Origin: JBOGEN01 sp050743265
GTDB lineage: Bacteria > Actinomycetota > Actinomycetes > JBOGEN01
NCBI GenBank assembly: GCA_050743265.1
Contig: JBOGEN010000072.1
Span: 1 to 25,895, forward strand
DNA length: 25,895 bases
Direction: 5' to 3'
Position 1 is the stretch's first letter. Every line of letters begins with the position of its first letter. Positions 1 through 7,285 of this stretch are shown here, piece by piece. Made by a program: the position numbers and the translations under genes. The notes beneath the pieces are model-generated. The model was not told where the DNA came from, did not search any database, and saw nothing but the letters and a program-made list of their open reading frames with translations.

Positions 1-541
1 CGGTGAGGTCGTCGACCGCGCCGTCCGCGTCGAGCGGGAGGTCGGGCAGCGGGAGCTTGTGCTTCTTCTTGCCGTTGCCGTTGTCGTCCTCGGTGGGCGT
101 CGGCGTGGGGGTCGGCGTGGCCGTCGAGAGGAGGTCCTCGGTCGGCGACGTGGTGTCCTCGGGGGTCGGGGAGTCCGTCTCCGGCGCGGTTTCAGTCGCG
201 GACGAGGTGTCCCCCGGCGTCGGCGAGTTGCTCTCGGCGGTCGCACCGTCCGGCAGGCTGCTGACGGCGTGGCTCGGCCGCCCCACGTCGGCCCTCGATG
301 CCCTGTCGCTCGCCTGCGTGCGGCCCGAGCTGGCCGTGGGCTCGGCCTCGGGCGTCCCGGTCTCGGAGGCCGTGGGGGTGGGCTTGAGCGTGTTCGGGAG
401 CTGCTGGGCGTCGACGAAGCCCGCCGTGGTGCCGCCCGAGCTGAGCGCGAACACGACCGCCGCAGCGCCCGTGCTGGCCAGGACGGCGGTGGGGATGAGC
501 GGGGCACGGTGCTTGCGGTGCCGCCCCGAGTGGTGACCCAC
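1..541 (-). CDS. Secreted Ser/Thr/Pro-rich protein, C-terminus cut by window edge
   Basis: At least 180 codons are present and the gene runs off the left edge. The GTG start at 541 is preceded by a GGGAG ribosome site about 10 nt upstream. The product begins MGHHSGRHRKHRAPLIP, a basic N-region, followed by a hydrophobic stretch at about residues 15-32 (AVLASTGAAAVVFALSS). This looks like a signal peptide or membrane anchor. The rest is low in hydrophobicity and rich in Pro, Thr, Ser, Glu and Asp, with a TPTPTPTPT run near residue 145 and then a Lys-rich patch (GKKKHK). Such regions are typical of wall-spanning linkers in actinobacterial exported proteins, and the functional domain is probably beyond the edge. 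It is divergent from the Ser/Thr kinase gene. No family was recognised. Export is inferred with moderate confidence. Confidence 0.72.
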   Translation of the reverse strand, partial: MGHHSGRHRKHRAPLIPTAVLASTGAAAVVFALSSGGTTAGFVDAQQLPNTLKPTPTASETGTPEAEPTASSGRTQASDRASRADVGRPSHAVSSLPDGATAESNSPTPGDTSSATETAPETDSPTPEDTTSPTEDLLSTATPTPTPTPTEDDNGNGKKKHKLPLPDLPLDADGAVDDLT

Positions 542-606
542 GTGTGCTCAGCTCCCTTCGATGCCCACGTTGGTAGGAATGCCCGATTGTTGCGTACGGT
601 CCCGCA

Positions 607-626
607 GGGGGGTACACCGACCCCCC
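607..626. repeat. Inverted repeat in the divergent intergenic region
   Basis: GGGGGGT (607-613) and ACCCCCC (620-626) form a perfect 7-bp inverted repeat with a 6-nt loop. It lies between the two divergent starts at 541 and 649, about 22 nt before the kinase start codon. It could be an operator or a leader hairpin. There is no U-tract, so it is not a classical terminator. Confidence 0.5.
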
Positions 627-648
627 GGGGAGGCACGGAGGTGTGCGG

Positions 649-2154
649 ATGGCGAGCCCAGGTGGCGAGGCCCGGCTCCTGCAGGGCCGCTACCGGCTGC
701 TCGAGGCGCTCGGACACGGCGGCATGGGCACCGTCTGGCAGGGGCGCGACGAGACCCTCGGCCGTGACGTCGCGATCAAGGAGGTGGTCTACCCTCCCTC
801 GCTCCCCGAGCCGGAGCGGCGGGCGCTCCGCGAGCGGACACTCCGGGAGGCACGCGCGATCGCCCGGATGAGCCACACCGCGGTCGTCACCGTGTACGAC
901 GTCGTCTCCGAGGACGAGCGCCCGTGGATCGTCATGGAGCTGATCCGGGGCCGCTCGCTGGACGAGGTGCTGCAAGAGGACGGCCCCCTCGACCCGGTGC
1001 GGGCCGCCCGGGTCGGCCTCGAGCTGCTCGGCGCCCTCCAGGCCGCGCACGCGGAAGGCGTGATCCACCGGGACGTCAAGCCCGGCAACGTGCTGCTCGC
1101 CGACGACGGCCGCGTGGTCCTCACCGACTTCGGCATCGCGTCCGTCGAGGGCGACCCGTCCCTCACCTCCACCGGGCTCGTCCTGGGCTCGCCCGCGTAC
1201 ATGGCGCCCGAGCGTGCCCGGGGGGACAGCCCGGGGCCCGCGTCCGACCTGTGGGCTCTGGGGGCGACGCTCTACGCCGCGGTCGAGGGCCGGCCGCCGT
1301 TCGTCAGGGCCACCGCGATCGCGACGTTGGGTGCCCTGGTGGCCGAGCCCGCCGAACCCGCGCACGCCGCCGGCCCGCTCGCGCCCGCACTCGACGCGTT
1401 GCTGGTCAAGGACCCGGTCGGTCGTGCGGACGCCCGGCGTACTGCGGACCTGCTCCGCGGAGTGGTGCGCGGCGCGACGGGCGGTGAGCGCCCTACCGAG
1501 CCGCGGCGTGCCCGCGTCATGGCCGCCGCCGTCGCCGTCGCGGTGCTGGCTCTCGGCGGTGTCCTCGCGTTCGCGTTCGACCTCGGGGGCGACGATCGCG
1601 GGGGCTCACCGACGAGGCCGCAGGAGCGGGCCGACGCGGCCAGCACGCCGGACCCCGAGGGCTCCAGCAGCCCGTCTGCGACCCCGACTCCGACCGGGTC
1701 CCCGACGTCGGACGCCGTGCCCGCGGGGTTCGTCCGGCACCAGGACCCCACCGGCTTCTCGGTCGCGGTGCCGCGCGGCTGGCGGGAGGTCCGCGCCGGC
1801 TCGCGCGTGGACTTCCGCAAGCCCGGCGGGGCGGCGTTCCTCCGCATCGACCAGACCCGGGACCCCGCGGGGGACCCGGTCCGGGACTGGAAGCGCCAAG
1901 AGCGCGCCTTCCGTGCCCGCTACCCCTCGTACCACCGGCTGGGGATCGAGGCGGTCAGCTACCGGGGGTACGACGCCGCCGACTGGCGCTTCACGTTCCG
2001 GGCCAGCCGCGACCGCTACCGGGTGCTCAACCGTGCGGCCGTGACCGCACCGGACCACGCCTACGCGATCTACTGGTCGACCGAGGCCGGCTCCTGGCCC
2101 CAGCGGCGGGACGAGCTCGCCGTGGTCCTCCGGACGTTCAAGCCGGCGCGCTGA
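649..2154 (+). CDS. Transmembrane Ser/Thr protein kinase (PknB-like catalytic domain)
   Basis: This is a 501-aa Hanks-type kinase. Residues 15-270 form the catalytic domain: Gly-loop GHGGMGTVW (22-30), ATP-binding Lys44 in VAIK, catalytic loop HRDVKPGN with Asp142, DFG Asp160, and an APE-like MAPE segment. A single transmembrane helix spans about 291-312. It is followed by a Pro/Ser/Thr linker and a roughly 140-residue extracytoplasmic domain beginning GFVRHQDPTGFSVAVPRGW. There are no PASTA repeats, so the sensor domain is not the PknB cell-wall type. ATG 649 is chosen because GGAGG (637-641) sits 7 nt upstream; an in-frame GTG at 643 is too close to that site. It should phosphorylate cytoplasmic Ser/Thr targets in response to an external cue, but the ligand cannot be read from the sequence. 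The gene converges on the CBS gene with a 22-nt gap. Confidence 0.95.
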   Translation: MASPGGEARLLQGRYRLLEALGHGGMGTVWQGRDETLGRDVAIKEVVYPPSLPEPERRALRERTLREARAIARMSHTAVVTVYDVVSEDERPWIVMELIRGRSLDEVLQEDGPLDPVRAARVGLELLGALQAAHAEGVIHRDVKPGNVLLADDGRVVLTDFGIASVEGDPSLTSTGLVLGSPAYMAPERARGDSPGPASDLWALGATLYAAVEGRPPFVRATAIATLGALVAEPAEPAHAAGPLAPALDALLVKDPVGRADARRTADLLRGVVRGATGGERPTEPRRARVMAAAVAVAVLALGGVLAFAFDLGGDDRGGSPTRPQERADAASTPDPEGSSSPSATPTPTGSPTSDAVPAGFVRHQDPTGFSVAVPRGWREVRAGSRVDFRKPGGAAFLRIDQTRDPAGDPVRDWKRQERAFRARYPSYHRLGIEAVSYRGYDAADWRFTFRASRDRYRVLNRAAVTAPDHAYAIYWSTEAGSWPQRRDELAVVLRTFKPAR

Positions 2155-2176
2155 CCGGCGCCGAGGCGGGGGTGGC

Positions 2177-2581
2177 TCAGGGGACGACGGTCGCCGTCGC
2201 CTCGGCCCGCTCCGCGGTCCACACGTGCACGATGTCGCGGACGGACAGGATGCCGACCACGTCCGCGTTCTCGAGCACCACGAGGTGGCGGAACCTGCCT
2301 CGCAGCATCGCGCCCGCGGCTTCCTCGAGCGTCCACTCGGGGCTCGCGAACACGAGGCTCGAGGTGAGGTGCGCGGCCACGGCCTCCGTCGCGGGGTCCT
2401 GCCCGGCGCCGACGGACTCGAGGATGTCGCGCTCGGTGAGGATGCCGACACCTTCGGACTCCGGGTCGACCACGACCGCGGCCCCGACACCGCGCGCGGA
2501 CATCTGGCGCGCCGCCTCGTGCAGGCTGTGGGTCGGGCCGATGGACAGCACTACGGTGGACATCCCGTCGCGCACCCGCAT
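2177..2581 (-). CDS. Two-CBS-domain protein
   Basis: The 134-aa product consists almost entirely of a tandem pair of CBS motifs (a Bateman module). The first begins at MRVRDGM and ends at GILTERDIL; the second ends at GILSVRDIVHVW. Stand-alone CBS pairs bind adenine nucleotides or derivatives and act as small energy or ligand sensors. In actinobacteria, related 130-145 aa proteins are often stress or dormancy associated. ATG 2581 is preferred because AAGGTGAGG lies just upstream and because the protein then starts directly on the domain. An in-frame GTG at 2605 would add 8 residues but has no ribosome site. The partner protein is unknown. Confidence 0.9.
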   Translation of the reverse strand: MRVRDGMSTVVLSIGPTHSLHEAARQMSARGVGAAVVVDPESEGVGILTERDILESVGAGQDPATEAVAAHLTSSLVFASPEWTLEEAAGAMLRGRFRHLVVLENADVVGILSVRDIVHVWTAERAEATATVVP

Positions 2582-2712
2582 GTCCGCCTCACCTTCGGTC
2601 GCCACAGCCGCACGCTTGCGCGGTCGTGAATCTCATCGTCGCCCCGCGGGCTCGGCCGGGCAAGCAGATCGGGGGAACCGCGCCCGGGCGGCGGGTGCGA
2701 GACTGCCGGGCA

Positions 2713-3837
2713 ATGCCACCTCTCGTGACCCGACCCGCGGGGAGCCGGGCCCGCGTCCTGCCCGGCGGCGGCCCCGGACGAGGCCGGGGCGACCTGCTGG
2801 TGGCCGCTGCCGGGTTCGCCTGGGTTCCGCTCGTCCTCGCCCTCGACTCCGTCGCCACGCTGAGTCACCAGCGGATGCTCGGGATGGCCACCTGGCTGAT
2901 GCTGCTCGTGCTGCTGCGCCGGGAGACCCCGCTCGTCCGGGCGCAGGTCGCCGTGGTCGTCGTGTTCGCCACCGCGATCGAGTACACGTTCTCGCCGCTG
3001 CTCGAGGTGTACGTCTACCGGCTGGACAACGTGCCCGCCTTCGTCCCGCCGGGTCACGGCCTCGTCTACCTCTGTGCCCTGGTGCTCGGCAGGTCGGCCC
3101 TCTTCGTCCGGCACACCCGGCCGCTCGTCGCTGCCACGGTGGCCGTCGGCGGGGCGTACGCGACGTGGGGGGTCGTCGTCTCCGACCGGCTCGACGTGCT
3201 CGGCGCGTTCTGGTTCTGCTGCCTGCTCGGGTTCCTGCGGTGGGGGCGGTCGCGGATGCTCTACGTGGGCGCGTTCTGCGTCGTCACGTACCTCGAGATC
3301 ATCGGCACCGCGCTTGGCAGCTGGACGTGGCAGGCGTACGACCCCACGGGGATCGTCCCGATCGGGAACCCGCCCTCGGGCGCGGCGGGCGGGTACGGCT
3401 GGTTCGACCTGGCCGCGCTGCTGCTCGCCCCAGCGGTCCTGCGTACGGTCACTGGGCTGCGCGGGACCGTCCGGTCAGTCGCCGTCGCCCGACTGCCGCG
3501 CCCGGAGCAGCTCGAGCACCTCGACGTGGAGGCGGCCGTTCGTCGCCACGGCGCTGCCACCGGACGGGCCGGGGCGGCCGTCGAGGTCGGTGAACTTGCC
3601 CCCGGCCTCCTCGATGATGAGCGACACCGCCGCAAGGTCCCAGAGCGAGACCTCCGGCTCCGCGGCGCAGTCCACGGCGCCCTCGGCCACGAGGACGTGG
3701 GACCAGAAGTCCCCGTACGCCCGGGTGCGCCAGCACCGCCGGGAAAGCTCGAGCAGCCCGTCCAGGCGGTCCTGCTTCTCCCACCCGGTGAGGCTGGAGT
3801 ACGAGAACGAGGCGTCGCCGAGCGTCCCCACCTGTGA
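2713..3837 (+). CDS. Multi-pass membrane protein of unknown function
   Basis: The open frame encodes 374 aa from ATG 2713 (MPPLVTRPAG). About eight hydrophobic helices fall between residues 20 and 245, for example LLVAAAGFAWVPLVLAL, TWLMLLVLLRR, AAFCVVTYLEII-like and FDLAALLLAPAVL segments. The hydrophobic domain ends near base 3450. The frame then continues for about 130 hydrophilic residues that are antisense to hisN and look like read-through rather than protein, so the true functional end may be near 3475. An in-frame GTG at 2626 would add 29 Arg-rich residues and has no ribosome site. No enzymatic motif is visible and no family was recognised. It converges with hisN. Confidence 0.68.
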   Translation: MPPLVTRPAGSRARVLPGGGPGRGRGDLLVAAAGFAWVPLVLALDSVATLSHQRMLGMATWLMLLVLLRRETPLVRAQVAVVVVFATAIEYTFSPLLEVYVYRLDNVPAFVPPGHGLVYLCALVLGRSALFVRHTRPLVAATVAVGGAYATWGVVVSDRLDVLGAFWFCCLLGFLRWGRSRMLYVGAFCVVTYLEIIGTALGSWTWQAYDPTGIVPIGNPPSGAAGGYGWFDLAALLLAPAVLRTVTGLRGTVRSVAVARLPRPEQLEHLDVEAAVRRHGAATGRAGAAVEVGELAPGLLDDERHRRKVPERDLRLRGAVHGALGHEDVGPEVPVRPGAPAPPGKLEQPVQAVLLLPPGEAGVRERGVAERPHL

Positions 3838-4278
3838 GACCTGGCACCGGCTCGCGGAGGACAGACCGCGCCCGGTCCACGCGCCCTGGCCGCGGGACGC
3901 CCACCATCTTCGGCCCAGCATCGGGGCGGAGGCGAGGCCCACCATGACCTCGTCGTCCTCCATCAGGGCGATGAGCGTCGCCCAGACGGGCACCCGTCGC
4001 ACGAAGTTCTTCGTGCCGTCGATCGGGTCGACGATCCAGCGCCGCCATCCGCTGCCGGTCGACCCGAACTCCTCGCCGACCACGCCGTCGCGGGGACGCG
4101 CGCGTTTCAGCGTCGACCGGATGGTCTCCTCGGCCGACCGGTCGGCGTCGGTCACCGGTGACATGTCGGGCTTCGTCTCGACCAGCAGGTCCTGTGCCTT
4201 GTACCGACGTACGGTGAGCGCGTCCGCCGCATCGGCGAGGACGTGTGCCAACCGCATGTCGTCGTCGTATGAGGGCAT
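3475..4278 (-). CDS. hisN: Histidinol-phosphatase, inositol-monophosphatase family
   Basis: The 267-aa product has the Mg2+-dependent inositol-monophosphatase fold. Visible motifs are the metal-binding GEE in VVGEEFGS, the signature DPIDGTKNF (DxxDGT), and the C-terminal LWDLAA Asp site followed by EEAGGKFTDLDG. The N-terminal TDADRSAEETIRSTL is typical of the actinobacterial HisN branch, which removes phosphate from L-histidinol phosphate in histidine synthesis. That separates it from SuhB-type or CysQ-type relatives, although substrate cannot be proven from sequence. ATG 4278 (MPSYDDDMRLAHVL) is the first start that fits the family length; the frame stays open further upstream but overlaps the divergent gene at 4375. 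It is outside any his operon here, which is usual for this enzyme in actinobacteria. Confidence 0.88.
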   Translation of the reverse strand: MPSYDDDMRLAHVLADAADALTVRRYKAQDLLVETKPDMSPVTDADRSAEETIRSTLKRARPRDGVVGEEFGSTGSGWRRWIVDPIDGTKNFVRRVPVWATLIALMEDDEVMVGLASAPMLGRRWWASRGQGAWTGRGLSSASRCQVSQVGTLGDASFSYSSLTGWEKQDRLDGLLELSRRCWRTRAYGDFWSHVLVAEGAVDCAAEPEVSLWDLAAVSLIIEEAGGKFTDLDGRPGPSGGSAVATNGRLHVEVLELLRARQSGDGD

Positions 4279-4338
4279 GGGGCGAACCGTAGCGGTGTCG
4301 TTGTGCCGAAGAGGCACGCGCAGGCCGTGACCTCGCCC

Positions 4339-4344
4339 TAAGGT
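4339..4344 (+). promoter_or_regulatory. Candidate -10 element (TAAGGT)
   Basis: TAAGGT matches the actinobacterial -10 pattern TANNNT and lies 30 nt before the start at 4375. No good -35 is visible at the expected distance. A short GTGCC/GGCAC inverted repeat (4303-4317) lies nearby, between the divergent hisN and 4375 genes. Confidence 0.4.
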
Positions 4345-4374
4345 GGGACCAACCGAAGACTCGTGGAGGCCGAA

Positions 4375-4785
4375 ATGGGTCTCTTCACCAGCCGCCGGCA
4401 GGTGATGGAGGACGTCCCTGTCGTGCCCGTCGTCGCCCCGCACATGAGCGTGGACGGCTGGACTCTCGCCGGTACGCCGCTGGGAGCCCGGATCCGTCCC
4501 GGTGACCAGCGAGAACTCGCCACGTTGCTGCACGGCGTGAGCATCGGGGTGGACACCCCCTACACGTACGAGCGTGCCTGTGACGTGCTCGACCGCATCG
4601 GCGAGGTCGAGCAGGCGCTGGCGGTGTGCGAGTCCTGGCTGTCCCACCCGGCGTCCGAGCGACCTACGAGCGCCACCACGACGAGGCTGCTGACCAAGCG
4701 CCGGGCACGGCTGCAGGCCAAGGTCGTCGAGGTCAGGCAGTCCTCACCTGCGAAGACGCCCGCACCGAGGGCCGCGCCCGGCTAG
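4375..4785 (+). CDS. Small conserved-looking hypothetical protein
   Basis: A 136-aa soluble protein starting MGLFTSRRQVMEDV. ATG 4375 is preceded by GGAGG (4365-4369). An in-frame GTG at 4363 is possible but would overlap that ribosome site. The central part (TYERACDVLDRIGEVEQALAVCESWL, shown here in its helical pattern) resembles a single TPR-like helical hairpin. The last 30 residues are basic and Ala/Pro-rich. There is no signal peptide, membrane helix or catalytic motif. It is divergent from hisN. I do not recognise the family. Confidence 0.7.
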   Translation: MGLFTSRRQVMEDVPVVPVVAPHMSVDGWTLAGTPLGARIRPGDQRELATLLHGVSIGVDTPYTYERACDVLDRIGEVEQALAVCESWLSHPASERPTSATTTRLLTKRRARLQAKVVEVRQSSPAKTPAPRAAPG

Positions 4786-4824
4786 GCGACGCGACCGCCG
4801 GAGTCCCGCCAGTCCTGAGCCGGG

Positions 4825-4852
4825 GTTGACACCAACAGCATCGGTGTAAACT
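4825..4852 (+). promoter_or_regulatory. Promoter and probable TetR operator of the 4861 regulator
   Basis: TTGACA (4826-4831) and TAAACT (4847-4852) form a -35/-10 pair with a 15-bp spacer. GTTGACACC (4825-4833), N9, GGTGTAAAC (4843-4851) is an inverted repeat with 8 of 9 matches that covers both hexamers. The GTG start at 4861 is 8 nt after the -10, so the transcript is probably leaderless. The arrangement is what negative autoregulation by a TetR protein would need. Confidence 0.75.
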
Positions 4853-4860
4853 CTGGCTCT

Positions 4861-5430
4861 GTGCTGTCCGCCCCGCAACGCCCTGGCTCGACCCGGGACG
4901 CGCTCCTCGACGCCGCGTACCACGCGGCCGTCGCGGGGGACTGGGCGCATGTACGCATGGCGGACGTCGCCGTGGCGGCAGGGGTGAGCCGCCAGACCCT
5001 CTACAAGGCGTTCGGCAGCAAGGACGCGCTGGCCGAGGCCGTCGCCATCCGGGAGGGCGCACGGTTCGTCGAGGGCACCGTGGAGGTCGTCCGGCACACC
5101 GCCGGTGACCCGGGCACTGCTGCCGGCGCGGCGGTGCGCTGGGCGCTCGGCGAGGCGGCGGCCAACCCACTCGTCGAGGCAGCCCTGACGGACGAGACCG
5201 CGGGACTGCTGCCGCTGCTCACCACACGCTCCGGTGCGCTGCTGGTGACGTTGCGTGACGGCATCGCGGACGCGCTCCGCCGGCGCTGGCCCGACCTTCC
5301 ACCGGACGAGACGGCGTGGGTGGCCGAGGTCGGGGTCCGGCTCGCCGTCTCCGCACTCGTCGTGCCCACCGAGCCCGTCGACACCACCGCCGACCATGTC
5401 GCGACGCTCGTCCGTCGCCTGCTCACCTGA
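4861..5430 (+). CDS. TetR/AcrR-family transcriptional regulator
   Basis: A 189-aa regulator. Residues 9-55 form the TetR helix-turn-helix: TRDALLDAAY, then VAVAAGVSRQTLYKAFGSKDALAEAV with the typical G-S/TLY-F-KD pattern. The C-terminal two thirds are helical and variable, as expected for the ligand-binding and dimerisation domain. The GTG start lies 8 nt after a -10 element, with no ribosome site, indicating leaderless translation. The upstream palindrome at 4825-4851 is a likely own operator. The ferritin-like gene follows 30 nt downstream on the same strand, so the regulator probably controls it in one operon. The ligand is unknown. Confidence 0.92.
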   Translation: MLSAPQRPGSTRDALLDAAYHAAVAGDWAHVRMADVAVAAGVSRQTLYKAFGSKDALAEAVAIREGARFVEGTVEVVRHTAGDPGTAAGAAVRWALGEAAANPLVEAALTDETAGLLPLLTTRSGALLVTLRDGIADALRRRWPDLPPDETAWVAEVGVRLAVSALVVPTEPVDTTADHVATLVRRLLT

Positions 5431-5460
5431 CTCGACGACCCACCCGGGAGGCCCCCACCC

Positions 5461-6651
5461 ATGTCGAGTCCCCAGCCGAGCCCGATGCCTGGTGCCCGCT
5501 CGAGCACGTCCTCGAGCCATGACCGCTACGCCATCCCTGCGGAGTACCAGACCTGGGACATCCCGATGGCCGGCGACGCCCGCTTCTCCTGGGAGTACGA
5601 CGGGGGACGCGAGCGGCTGCTCGCCCTGTACCAGAAGGGCAAGGACAAGCAGTGGGACTCGACCACGCGGATCGACTGGGACCTGCCCATCGACCCGGAC
5701 GACCCGCTGGGCATGCCGGAGCAGACCATCCCCATCTATGGCTCGCGGACCTGGCAGAAGCTGGGCCCGCGGGACGTGGCCGAGCTGCGCAGGCACGCGG
5801 TCGCGTGGCAGTTCAGCCAGTTCCTGCACGGAGAGCAGGGCGCGATGGTGTGCAGCGCGCGCATCGTCGAGACCGTGCCTGACCTCGACTCGAAGTTCTA
5901 CGCGGCCACCCAGACGATGGACGAGGCCCGCCACGCGGAGACGTACGCCCGGTTCCTCCAGGAGAAGGTGGGCCTGCTCTACCCGATCAACACGCACCTG
6001 CGGTCGCTGCTCGACGACACGCTGCGCGACTCCCGGTGGGACATGCCGTACCTCGGCATGCAGGTGCTCATCGAGGGCCTGGCGCTCGCCGCCTTCGGGG
6101 TGCTGCGCGACATGACGCAGGTGGCGCTGCCCAAGCAGATCCTCGCGTACGTGATGCAGGACGAGGCGCGGCACGTCGCGTTCGGACGGATGGCGCTGCG
6201 CGACTACTACGCCGCGCTCACCGAGGCGGAACGTCGCGAGCGCGAGGACTTCGTCATCGAGGGCTGCTACCTCATGCGCGACCGGTTCCGCGCCCAGGAG
6301 GTGTGGGAGAACCTCGGCTACGACGTCGCCGACTGCCTCGAGACCGTCGACTCCTCCCCGTTCATGCAGGCTTTCCGGTCGCTGCTGTTCAGCCGCATCG
6401 TCCCCTGCGTGCGCGACATCGGGCTGTGGAGCGAGCGCATCCAGGCGGCGTACGACGACATGGGCGTGCTCGGCATGGCCGGCGTCCGCCTGGAGGACCT
6501 GATGACCGCGGACGAGGACGCGGCCGAGGGCCTCGACCGGGAGCGCCGGGAGAAGGCCGAGGAGGCCGCCCGCGCTGCCGAGGTGGACGAGACCATCGCG
6601 CTGGGTGCCGGCGCCGCTGGCCTCGGTACGAGCGAGGCCGCGGGCGGGTGA
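5461..6651 (+). CDS. Ferritin-like diiron protein, probable oxygenase or oxidase
   Basis: A 396-aa protein with a complete carboxylate-bridged diiron set in a four-helix ferritin-like fold: Glu125 (HGEQGA), Glu155 and His158 (DEARH), Glu205 (LIEGLA), Glu235 and His238 (DEARH). The two Glu-to-ExxH distances are both exactly 30 residues. The extra His seen in AurF-type N-oxygenases, four residues before the last ExxH Glu, is absent (Val231). This fits ribonucleotide-reductase-R2 or monooxygenase-like members better than AurF, but the substrate is unknown. The first 20 residues are Ser/Pro-rich and the last 50 form an acidic Ala/Glu/Arg tail. GGGAGG lies 9 nt before ATG 5461. It is probably co-transcribed with the TetR gene and repressed by it. 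Confidence 0.9.
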   Translation: MSSPQPSPMPGARSSTSSSHDRYAIPAEYQTWDIPMAGDARFSWEYDGGRERLLALYQKGKDKQWDSTTRIDWDLPIDPDDPLGMPEQTIPIYGSRTWQKLGPRDVAELRRHAVAWQFSQFLHGEQGAMVCSARIVETVPDLDSKFYAATQTMDEARHAETYARFLQEKVGLLYPINTHLRSLLDDTLRDSRWDMPYLGMQVLIEGLALAAFGVLRDMTQVALPKQILAYVMQDEARHVAFGRMALRDYYAALTEAERREREDFVIEGCYLMRDRFRAQEVWENLGYDVADCLETVDSSPFMQAFRSLLFSRIVPCVRDIGLWSERIQAAYDDMGVLGMAGVRLEDLMTADEDAAEGLDRERREKAEEAARAAEVDETIALGAGAAGLGTSEAAGG

Positions 6652-6716
6652 ACCGTACCGGCGCGTCGTCCGTTGATCTCGGCGTACGGACCACCGCCGG
6701 ACGGGACGATGCCCCC

Positions 6717-7226
6717 ATGACCACTGCCTCGCTCTTCGACACAGTCCGCGGCCTCCCGGTGCACGTCCTGGTGAACCACGCCGCCGTGGTGCTGGTGCCG
6801 CTCGTGATGCTCGCCGTCGTCGCCGTGGCCGTCATGCCGCGGTGGCGGGCCAGGTTCGTCGTGTGGGCGTTCCTCGCCTCGGTGGCGGTCGTCCCGCTGG
6901 TCGGCGTGACGATCCTCTCCGGCCGGGAGCTGAAAGACCGCGTCCCCGCGACCGGCTCGACCAGGGAGGCGATCCAGGATCACGAGGCCCTCGGCAACTG
7001 GGTCTTCTGGTTCGTGCTGGCGGTGGCGATCGCCACCGCGGTGCTGGCGGTGCTGATGCGGGCGTCCGGCTCGCGGGCCTCGGGTCGGAGTGGCTCCCCG
7101 CTGCTGACGAACGTGGTCGCCGGTCTCGTCGTGGTGCTCGCCCTGCTCTCGCTGGTCCAGGCGGCCCGGGCGGGGGAGGCCGGTTCGTCGGCGGTGTGGC
7201 GGTCCACGGTCGGGTCGACGAGCTGA
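6717..7226 (+). CDS. DUF2231-like integral membrane protein
   Basis: The 169-aa product has four hydrophobic helices at about residues 16-40, 47-66, 95-116 and 130-150. It opens with GLPVHVLVNHAAVVLVPL, the LPxHxLxxH pattern of DUF2231 proteins, and has the family-like loop SGRELKDRV ... HEALGNW between helices 2 and 3. The conserved His residues could bind a metal or haem, but no role is established. ATG 6717 is the first plausible start; no strong ribosome site is visible. It lies 65 nt after the diiron gene on the same strand and may belong to the same transcript, which would suggest a redox-related job. It converges with rsgA. Confidence 0.8.
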   Translation: MTTASLFDTVRGLPVHVLVNHAAVVLVPLVMLAVVAVAVMPRWRARFVVWAFLASVAVVPLVGVTILSGRELKDRVPATGSTREAIQDHEALGNWVFWFVLAVAIATAVLAVLMRASGSRASGRSGSPLLTNVVAGLVVVLALLSLVQAARAGEAGSSAVWRSTVGSTS

Positions 7227-7237
7227 GGCTCCCGGAG

Positions 7238-7269
7238 CGCACGCCCGGCTGAGACGCCTGCGGCGTGCG
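7238..7269. terminator. Hairpin between convergent genes
   Basis: CGCACGCC (7238-7245) pairs perfectly with GGCGTGCG (7262-7269) across a 16-nt loop; an alternative hairpin ACGCC-TGC-GGCGT lies inside it. It sits between the DUF2231-like and rsgA stop codons and could end both transcripts. There is no T-run. Confidence 0.45.
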
Positions 7270-7285
7270 GCCCGGCGAGTCCGGG

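Noticed and set aside
4279..4647. N-terminal extension of hisN to 4647
   Set aside because: It would overlap the gene at 4375 on the other strand almost entirely and adds no family sequence.
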